A DNA stretch of 64,000 nucleotides from Microglena sp. YARC (Eukaryota > Chlorophyta > Chlorophyceae > Chlamydomonadales > Chlamydomonadaceae), in contig CM039462.1 in NCBI GenBank assembly GCA_022414725.1, positions 18,058,713 to 18,122,712 of the forward strand. The letters run 5' to 3'. Below are positions 49,501-59,211 of the stretch, piece after piece. The notes below the pieces were generated by a model. The model was not told the origin of the DNA. It saw only the letters and a program-made list of their open reading frames with translations, and did no database searches. Made by a program: the position numbers and the translations under genes. Within the stretch, counting starts at the first letter, position 1. Each line of letters opens with the position of its first letter.

Positions 49501-52500
49501 TTTGTATATACATTGTATGTATATTAGGCATATACTTGTTTTTCATTTTATTTTTTATTGTATTTTGTATATTAGGCGTATACTTGTTTTTATTTTATTT
49601 TTTATTGTATTTTGTCCAGTGTATACTTGTATTTGTTTGCGTATACATTGTGTGTATATTAGGCGTATACTTGTATTTGTAAACAGTGTATTATCTGATA
49701 CAGTCAGAGGTAAATAGCATAATAATAATGACCCCCTCCATGTGTCCCTTGCTCATCAACAGTTGGACAACTTCTGACGTGTCGGATGGCCTATGAGCCG
49801 AGCAAAAAAAACGGCAACTTCCTACTACCTCTGGACTTCTTCATGCAAATCTTTCAGGCAAGCACAATTATTTATTTATTTTATAAATAATGAATTTTTT
49901 TGTTTACATATTTTATTTATCTTCATGCAAATCTTCGAATCAAGTGAATAATTAGGTATATTCAATCAACATTTACTTTATTTTGTTTTATACTGTTTTA
50001 TACATATTTTATTTTATCTTCATGCAAATCTCTTTGAGGCAAGTGAATAATTCATTTTATTTAAGACATATCTTCATAGGTGCCTAAGTCAGACCCTGAG
50101 TGATACGGATGGATTGAGCCTATGCCCTTACGTCAAAACAAAAAAGTTTTTTGCCAATAAGTTGCCCAACCACATCAGTTCAACATATATATACTCGGAT
50201 TTGGGTTTTCTCAAATGGTGGGAACCAGGTCATGTGAAACATGCTAATTTGTTACTATGGGGTTCCCTAAGTCGATACGGGTTTTACGCATGAAGTGATA
50301 CGGAGCCTATCGCGACCGAAACAAGCCATTTTAAAAGAACACTGGGTACAAATGTTGTGTAACGTCTTTCCCTGCCAGTAGTTATTACATAAGGTCTTGG
50401 AAGGCAGTACACAGGCAGTACAGTTGAGTACCGACCCCCAAAACACTGATTATTTACATTTCGTGGGTGTCCTAAGTCTAGGTCAGAGCTGCTCAGCCTC
50501 AATTGAAACAATTTGGGCCTCAGGTTTGCTCTATCTTGAGATATAGCGTAGAGAGCAACTTTTATTTTTTTTGAAAATTGAAAATTCGAAATTTCAAATA
50601 TTTTTGAAAATAAATTCAAAAAACAAACTTTTTTTTAATTTGTCATCAAACATCCACTTCTGAACTCAGTTTTTGTTTTGGAGTAGATCATTGAAAACAC
50701 ACCCTAATCCTGGGCCATGGTGTGGTAGGCCACTGGGAGGTGAAATCTTGAGATGTACAGCTATTTCAGTAGATTCCTAGGCCAAGGCTGAAGCGCAGCC
50801 TCCGACCTTGTAATAGGGGTTCGATAAGCATTTCTTCCCGAGGAACCTTTCTTCGGAATAGCTCGCGCGGCCTCGTATATGACACGAAGTGGATTTGTGT
50901 CACTAATTATCGCACATCTGATGTACTGTACTGCCTGCTGAACAAGGCTGCTCGCGACCAGATGTGAACGCGGACGAAAAGTAGCTGCGCGCTTAGCTGA
51001 CACCTTCGCGAACAATATGAGCCAGACAGAATTCGATTCCGAGCAGTTTGGGTCATGTACGGCTCTGTATCATATTCTTGTATCGACTTAGGACGTTTTC
51101 GGACTTAGGCACCTATGGAGATATTTTATTTTATTTAAGACATATTATTTTTTATCTCTATGCAAATCTTTGAGGCCAGTAAATAAATTATTAAGTTTTA
51201 TACATAATATATTTATTGTATACATATTTTATTTTATCTTCATGCAAATCTCCTTGAAGAAGTTATTTTATTGTATACATATTTGATTTTATCTTTGTGC
51301 AAATCTCTTTGAGGCAAGTCCGGGCAAGTAAAGAATTTATTTTATTTTATTTTATTTTATACGTATGTTATCTTCATGCAAAGCTTTGAGGTAAGTAAAT
51401 CCCTGTTTGGTGCAGGGATTTTTATTTCCGCTATATATAGCGATCGCTAGTTTTGACCCCGCTTTAGCGAAATGATCGCTATAAAAAAGTTTAAAAAAAG
51501 GTTTTCCCCTCCCTCAATGGCCCTAAAAAGCTACAAAAAGCTACAGAAAGCACTCAAATACTGTCCCTGGAGGAGGCCTAAAACCATAAAGCTAGAGGAA
51601 ACCCACTTTCAGCTTTGTAAACAAAATCCCTGTTTGGTGAATGGTTCAATGGTTGCTGCCCCCTTAACTTCATGCCCCATCATGTTACGCCTTAAGATGA
51701 TCATCATCATTAGACGTAACATCTATTAGACGGTGAGGTATCCCGGTTCGGAAAATGGTTCAACAGTTGGTGCCCCCTTAACTTAACGCCCCCCTCATGT
51801 TACGCCCCATCATGTTTCGACACAGAACCGTACCTCCATTTAAGCCACTCTGAACACCTGCTGCCACTGTACCGGCACACCTGCTGCCACTGTACTGGCA
51901 CACCTGCGGCCACTGTACCGGCACACCTGCTGCCACTGTACCGGCACACCTGCTGCCACTGTACCGGCACACCTGCTGCCACTGTACCGGCACACCTGCT
52001 GCCACTGTACCGGCACACCTGCTGCCACTGTACCGGCACACCTGCTGCCACTGTACCGGCACACCTGCTGCCACTGTACCGGCACACCTGCTGCCACTGT
52101 ACCGGCACACCTGCTGCCACTGTACCGGCACACCTGCTGCCACTGTACCGGCACACCTGCTGCCACTGTACCGGCACACCTGCTGCCACTGTACCGGCAC
52201 ACCTGCTGCCACTGTACCGGCACACCTGCTGCCACTGTACCGGCACACCTGCTGCCACTGTACCGGCGCACCTGCTGCCACTGTACCGGCGCACCTGCTG
52301 CCACTGTACCGGCACACCTGCTGCCACTGTACCGGCACACCTGCTGCCACTGTACCGGCACACCTGCTGCCACTGTACCGGCACACCTGCTGCCACTGTA
52401 CCGGCACACCTGCTGCCACTGTGCAGGCAACTACACGTTGTGCTGAAATGACATCCTCACGCTGAGGCAACTCAGCAACACAGGTGGCCGGACACTTTGG

Positions 52501-53519
52501 TGGTTGTTGAGTGTAGTAGCCCGATCGTAGTACTGTCGGATTGATAACTGATAGTCGCCTTCGCCAGATGTATACATATCCGATGTGGTAGACCAGATCG
52601 CTAAAGAACGAAGAGTCGGGGGTTCGACTCCCCCTTCGGTCGCTCTTGACGTTGCAGGTCGTCGTCAACCGCGATGGTAGCTTGTCCAGTTGAGGTAGGA
52701 GACCGCTCCCCACCCGCGTACGACGGGCTCCCTTAACACCACGCCCCACCAGGCGTTATCATTACAAACATATCAAGCCCCAGTGTACACTGATGTATAT
52801 ATCATGGGATTAAGATCGATGAGACATCTATCTCCGTGTACCTTTTCCTAATCATGCCGAACGGTCTAGCGGCCTGTCACATTGAGCCCAATGTCCCTGT
52901 GCCTCCCCCCACCCCCCCCCCCCCCCCCACCCCCCCCCGAACCTCGCTCCACCAACACCAAAACACCTCCACCACCACCACCACTTAACCTCCCCTCCCC
53001 CCAAACCTACCTCCCCCCCCCTCAACCACCAACACCAACATACACACACTCTCTGCCCCCTACCCATCCCAAACCTCCCTTTCCCCCCCCAAACCTTCCC
53101 CCACCCCACCCCCCTCAACCACCACCACCAACATACACACACTCTCTGCCCATCCTCCTCTCCCCAAACCTCCCCCTACCCCCTCAACCACCACCACCAC
53201 CACACACACACTCTCTGCCCATCCTCCTCTCCCCAAACCTCCCCCTACCCCCCTCAACCACCACCAACAACATACACACACTCTCTGCCTCCTCCCCATC
53301 TCGAACCTCCTTTCCCCCCCCCAAACCTCCCCACCACCCCACCCCCTCCACCACCTCCACCACCATACACACACTCTCTGCCCATCCTCCTCTCCCCAAA
53401 CCTCCCCTACCCCCTCTCAACCACCACCATACACACATTCTCTTCCCCCCCTCCCCCCCTCTCAACCACCACCACCACCACCATACACACACTCTCTGCC
53501 CCCCCCCCCCCCCCCCCCC

Positions 53520-53550
<31 letters not shown>

Positions 53551-53551
53551 C

Positions 53552-53582
<31 letters not shown>

Positions 53583-53983
53583 ACCTCAAACACCACCACC
53601 ATACACACACTCTCTGTTACCCCCCCCCCCACCCACCCCTCCCCCACCCCCACCCCCTCTGGAAAGTGCAGGAGATGCACATGCATGGGCTGGACGAGAT
53701 GGAAGTTCCTGTGCACAAAGTCCCCCCGCCCCCCCACCGGCCTTTTTCGGAGGACCTCATGCCACCTAGGGCTGTACCGAGGGAAGCCCCCGTTATGACA
53801 GCAGTGGGAGACGACGATGATTTCAGTCCTTTGCTAGTGGTGGATGCGGCGCACAAAGGCAACGTGGGGCGCTTCATCAACCACGCATGTGCTGGGAAGG
53901 GAACTGGGGGGGCCAACCTTGTAACTCAGGTGTGAAGGGGGAGGGGGAGAGAGTGTGTATGGTGGTGGTGGTTGAAGGGGGGA

Positions 53984-54015
<32 letters not shown>

Positions 54016-54599
54016 ATAGTGGTGGATGCTGCTTGTTCAGGCAACGTGGGGCGCTTCATCAACCACGCATGTGCTGGGGAGGGAACTGGCGGGCCCAACC
54101 TTGTGACTCAGGTGTGAAGGGGGAGGGGGAGAGAGTGTGTATGGTGGGGGTGGTTGAAGGGGGGAAGGGAGGGGGGGGGGGGGGGGGGGGATAGTGGTGG
54201 ATGCTGCTTGTTCAGGCAACGTGGGGCGCTTCATCAACCACGCATGTGCTGGGGAGGGAACTGGCGGGCCCAACCTTGTGACTCAGGTGTGAAGGGGGAG
54301 GGGAAGAGAGTGTGTATGGTGGGGGTGGGGGTGGTGGGGAGGGGGGAGAGAGTTTTTTATGGTGGTGGTGGTGGTGGTGGAGGGGGGGAGGGGGGTCGGT
54401 AGTGGTGGATGCGACTCATCAAGAAAAACTGTTGCTCTGGGGAGGCTTCTGGCGGGTCCAACCTTATGACTCAGGTGTGTGTGGGGGAGAGTGTGTATGG
54501 TGGTGGTGGTTAAGGGGGGGGGGGGGGGGGGGGGGGGGGGAGGGGGGGATAGTGGTGGATGCTGCTTGGTTTGTTGGGAGAGGAGGGGAAACGGGGGGG

Positions 54600-54652
<53 letters not shown>

Positions 54653-55783
54653 TGGTGGTGGTGGTGGTGGTGGTGGTAGTTGAGGGGAGGAGGGGGTTGA
54701 TAGTGGTGGATGCAGCTTACAAAGGTAAATGTTTCGCTGGGGAGGGTGCTAGCGATTCCAACCTTGTGACTCAGGTGTGGGGGGTGTTGGAGGAGGGGGG
54801 GGGGGGGGGGGGGGGGAGAGAGCGTGTATGGTGGTGTTGGTGTTGGTTCAAGAGGAGGAGGGGGTTGATAGTGGTGGATGCAGCTCACAAAGGTAAATGT
54901 TTCGCTGGGAGGGTGCTAGCGATTCCAACCTTGTGACTCAGGTGTGTGTGGGGGAGAGTGTGTATGGTGGTGGTGGTTGTGGGGGGAGGGGGGGGGGGGG
55001 GGGGGGAGAGTGGTGGATGTGGCTTATACAGGCAACGTTGGGTGCTTCATCAACCACGCATGTGCTGGGGAGGGTGATAGCGATTCCAACCTTGTGGCTC
55101 AGGTGTGGGTGTGTGGGGGAGGGAGGGGGGGGGGGAGAGTGTGTATGGTGGTGGTGGTGGTGGTAGTGGAGTGGGGGAGGGGGGTTGGTAGTGGGGCATG
55201 CAGCTTAAAAGGGAAATGTTTCGCTGGGGAGGGAGCTAACGGGTCCAACCTTGTGACTCAGGTGTGGGGGTGTGGGGGGAGGGAGGGGGGGGAGGAGAGA
55301 GTGTGTATGGTGGTGGTGGTGGAGGGGGGGGGGGGGGGGGGGGGTAGTGGTGCTTGCGGTGCACCAAGGGAACGTGGGGCGCTTCATCAACCACGCATGT
55401 GCTGGGGAGGGAGCTAGCGGGTCCAACCTTGTGACTCAGGTGTGTTGGGGGAGGGGGAGAGAGAGTGTGTATGGTGGTGGTGGTGGTGGTGGTTAAGAGG
55501 GGGGGGGGGGGGGGAGAGAGAGTGTTTGTATGGTGGTGGTGGTGGTGGTGGAGAGGGGGGGGGAGGGGGGGGGGGCATGTGCTGCCGCCCCCATGAACCA
55601 CGACCACAGGCTGTCTATCTGAAGGAGTACCAAAGTCTGCTTCTGTTCTATGTGGCATTCTTTACGTCACTCCCCCATGGTACAGCCCTAGCCCCACCCA
55701 ACAACAACATCAACAACAACAACAACAAACAACAACAACAACAACAACAACTACAATATTATACACACACACTCTGTCCCCCC

Positions 55784-55853
<70 letters not shown>

Positions 55854-58800
55854 AACGCACACCCTGAACCACCACCACAGCCTGTCTTCACAAAGGATTA
55901 CCGAGGTGTGCTTCTGTTCTATGTGGCATTCTTCACGTCACTCCCCAATGGTACAGTCCTAGCCCCACCAACCACAGAAACAACAAAACAACAAATACAC
56001 ACACACGCACACACTGAACCACCACCACAGGCAGTCTTTCTGAAGGAGTACCGAAGTGTGCTTCTGTTCCATGTGGCATTATTTACGTCCACCGACGTCC
56101 CAGCCATGACAGAGCTTACGTTTGATGTGAGTGTTAAAATTGAAATTGAAATTGAAATTGTTACATCCGTGTAATACAGTTACTTACATGACGTGAAGTT
56201 AAGGACACCATAGCGTAAGCCGGAGCTAGCTATAGTTACCGATGTGAGTGTTATTATTATATTGGTATTATTTTATTGGCATTCTTGATGTCAGTGTTCT
56301 CATTCTATTTGTATGAACGAATTCTTGATGTGATTCGAATCTTATCATTGTATTGGTAGTATTGATGTGATTGTTATTATTGTATTGGTATTATTGATTC
56401 GAATGGTATTATTGTATTGGTAGTATTGATGTGATTGTTATTATTGTATTGTTATTATTGATTCGAATGGTATTATTGTATTGGTAGTATTGATGTGATT
56501 GTTATTATTGATTCGAATGGTATTATTGTATTGGCAGTATTGATGTGATTGTTATTATTGTGTTGGTAGTATTTATGTGAGTGTTATTGTTGTATTAGTA
56601 TTATTGGTGTGAATGGTATCATTGTATTGGTAGTATTGATGTGAGTGTTGTTAATTTATTGTTATTATTGATGTGGGTGTTATCAATGTATTGCCCCTCA
56701 GGGTATTGTAATGTCCGGGTGCTCTTCATTGCTTCGGGTAGGCAACCAACTCCAACCAACCCAACCCAAACTCAGACCTATCATTTATGGCTTGAGGTTT
56801 GGCAACCAACTCCAACCAACCCAACCCTACCCAAACCCAGACCTATCATTCATTGCTTGAGGTTTGGCAACCAACTCCAACCAACCCAACCCAACCCAAA
56901 CTCAGACCTATCATTCATTGCTTGAGGTTTGGCAACCAACTCCAACCAACCCAACCCAACCCAAACTCAGACCTATCATTCATTGCTTGATGTTAGTCAA
57001 GTCCCTTTCGCCTCTATAGTTACCCATGGACTGCCACATACAAATGTACATTATTTTTCTACTGGAACATAACTAAGGGGAATTGATGCAGGGAGGATTC
57101 ACAAGCACTCATCATACAGGTTTAGGGTTTAGGTTTCGTAGATTTAGGGAGTATTCACAAGCACTCATCATAAGGGTTGAGGGTTGAGGGTTAGTAATTT
57201 TGGGGAGTATTCACAAGCACTCATCATAAGGGTTGAGGGTTGAGGGTTAGTAATTTTGGGGAGTATTCACAAGCACTCATCATAAGGGTTGAGGGTTGAG
57301 GGTTAGTAATTTGGGGAGTATTCACAAGCACTCATCATAAGGGTTGAGGGTTTAGGGTTAGTAATTTGGGGGAGTATTCACAAGCACTCATCATACAGGT
57401 TTAGGGTTTCGGGTTATAGGATTTAGTAAGTATTCACAAGCACTCATCAAACGGCCCCGCATACATCCTCCAAAGCTGATAAATTATTTCACGACCATAG
57501 TTGCATGAGCCTGGCTAAGTGGCTAGCTGCCTAGTTGGCCGCCTGGCTGACTGCCTAGCTGCCTAGCTGCCCGCTGCTCACACCCCCTGGGTGTGAGCAG
57601 AGGGCCCTCTGCTAGTCCTATGCAGCTCTTATTTTAGCTGCCTACGACTTGGAGTACCGCCCAGGAACAGATACAGAGGGCCGGTACTTGAAAGGCAAGT
57701 AAAAAAATAAAATGTTTTTTTAGCAAAATTAAAAGCAGGTTCATTTGCTAAGTGGCTAGCTGCCTAGCTGGCCATCTGGCTGGCTGCCTAGCTGGCTAAG
57801 TGTCTAGCTGCCTAGCTGGCCGTCTTACCGGCTGCCTAGCTGGCTAAGTGTCTAGCTGCCTAGCTGGCCGTCTGGCTGGCTGCCTAGCTGGCTAAGTGGC
57901 TAGTTGCCTAGCAGGCCATCTGGCTGGGTGCCTAGCTGGCTAAGTGTCTAGCTGCCTAGCTGACTAAGTGTCTAGCTGCCTAGCTGGCCATCTGGCTGGC
58001 TGCCTAGCTGGCTAAGTGTCTAGCTGCCTAGCTGGCCGTCTTACCGGCTGCCTAGCTGGCTAAGTGTCTAGCTGCCTAGCTGGCCGTCTGGCTGGCTGCC
58101 TAGCTGGCTAAGTGGCTAGTTGCCTAGCTGGCCATCTGGCTGGGTGCCTAGCTGGCTAAGTGTCTAGCTGCCTAGCTGACTAAGTGTCTAGCTGCCTAGC
58201 TGGCCATCTGGCTGGCTGCCTAGTTGGCTAAGTGCCTAGCTGCCTAGCTGGCCGTCTGGCTGGCTGCCTAGCTGGCTAAGTGCCTAGCTGCCTATCTGTC
58301 TGGCTGGCTGGCTGTTACTGGGCTGGACTGCAAGGAAGCGATAAATCTAGTCAAGTCTTAGTCAATAACACGGAACACTGCGCAAAATGAATTTCTTCGA
58401 CAATTATTTGATCCATCTTTATTAATCCATCTTTCAGACTTTGTAGGAATTTGATGATTCTGATTCGGAGGATTAAAGGAGAGGAGGCATTTAAGTACTC
58501 ATATACCATAGCTTTCCTTTCCGGCTACGAGCAGCAGCTTCTAGGCAGCTCCCTGAGCCAGCCACTGGGCTATGCCCCACTACTAATACTAATACTAATA
58601 CTTATACTAATACTAATACTACTAATACTAATACTAATACTGATGCTTATACTAATACTAATACTAATACTAATACTACTAATACTAATACTGCTAATAC
58701 TAATACTACTAATACTAATACTAATACTAATACTAATACTAATACTAATACTTATACTAATACTTATACTTATACTTATACTAATACTACTAATACTAAT

Positions 58801-58940
58801 ACTAATACTAATACTAATACTAATACTTCTACTAATACTTATACTAATACTACTAATACTAATACTAATACTAATACTAATACTAATACTAATACTTATA
58901 CTTATACTACTTATACGTATACTACTTATACTTATACTTA

Positions 58941-58992
<52 letters not shown>

Positions 58993-59000
58993 GATAACAA

Positions 59001-59037
<37 letters not shown>

Positions 59038-59045
59038 GATAACAA

Positions 59046-59082
<37 letters not shown>

Positions 59083-59090
59083 GATAACAA

Positions 59091-59136
<46 letters not shown>

Positions 59137-59144
59137 GATAACAA

Positions 59145-59211
<67 letters not shown>

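Noticed and set aside
48804..49717. Long plus-strand frames (about 290 residues) with IYIQC or LYTVH repeats
   Set aside because: Produced by a 15-bp minisatellite without stop codons; all three frames are open, which no real protein would need.
51849..52430. Possible CRISPR array (regular 23-bp repeat)
   Set aside because: No unique spacers; simple tandem repeat in an intron of a eukaryotic gene.
51778..52749. 323-residue minus-strand frame
   Set aside because: Runs through the 23-bp minisatellite and a SINE; the protein pattern is the satellite read in cycling frames.
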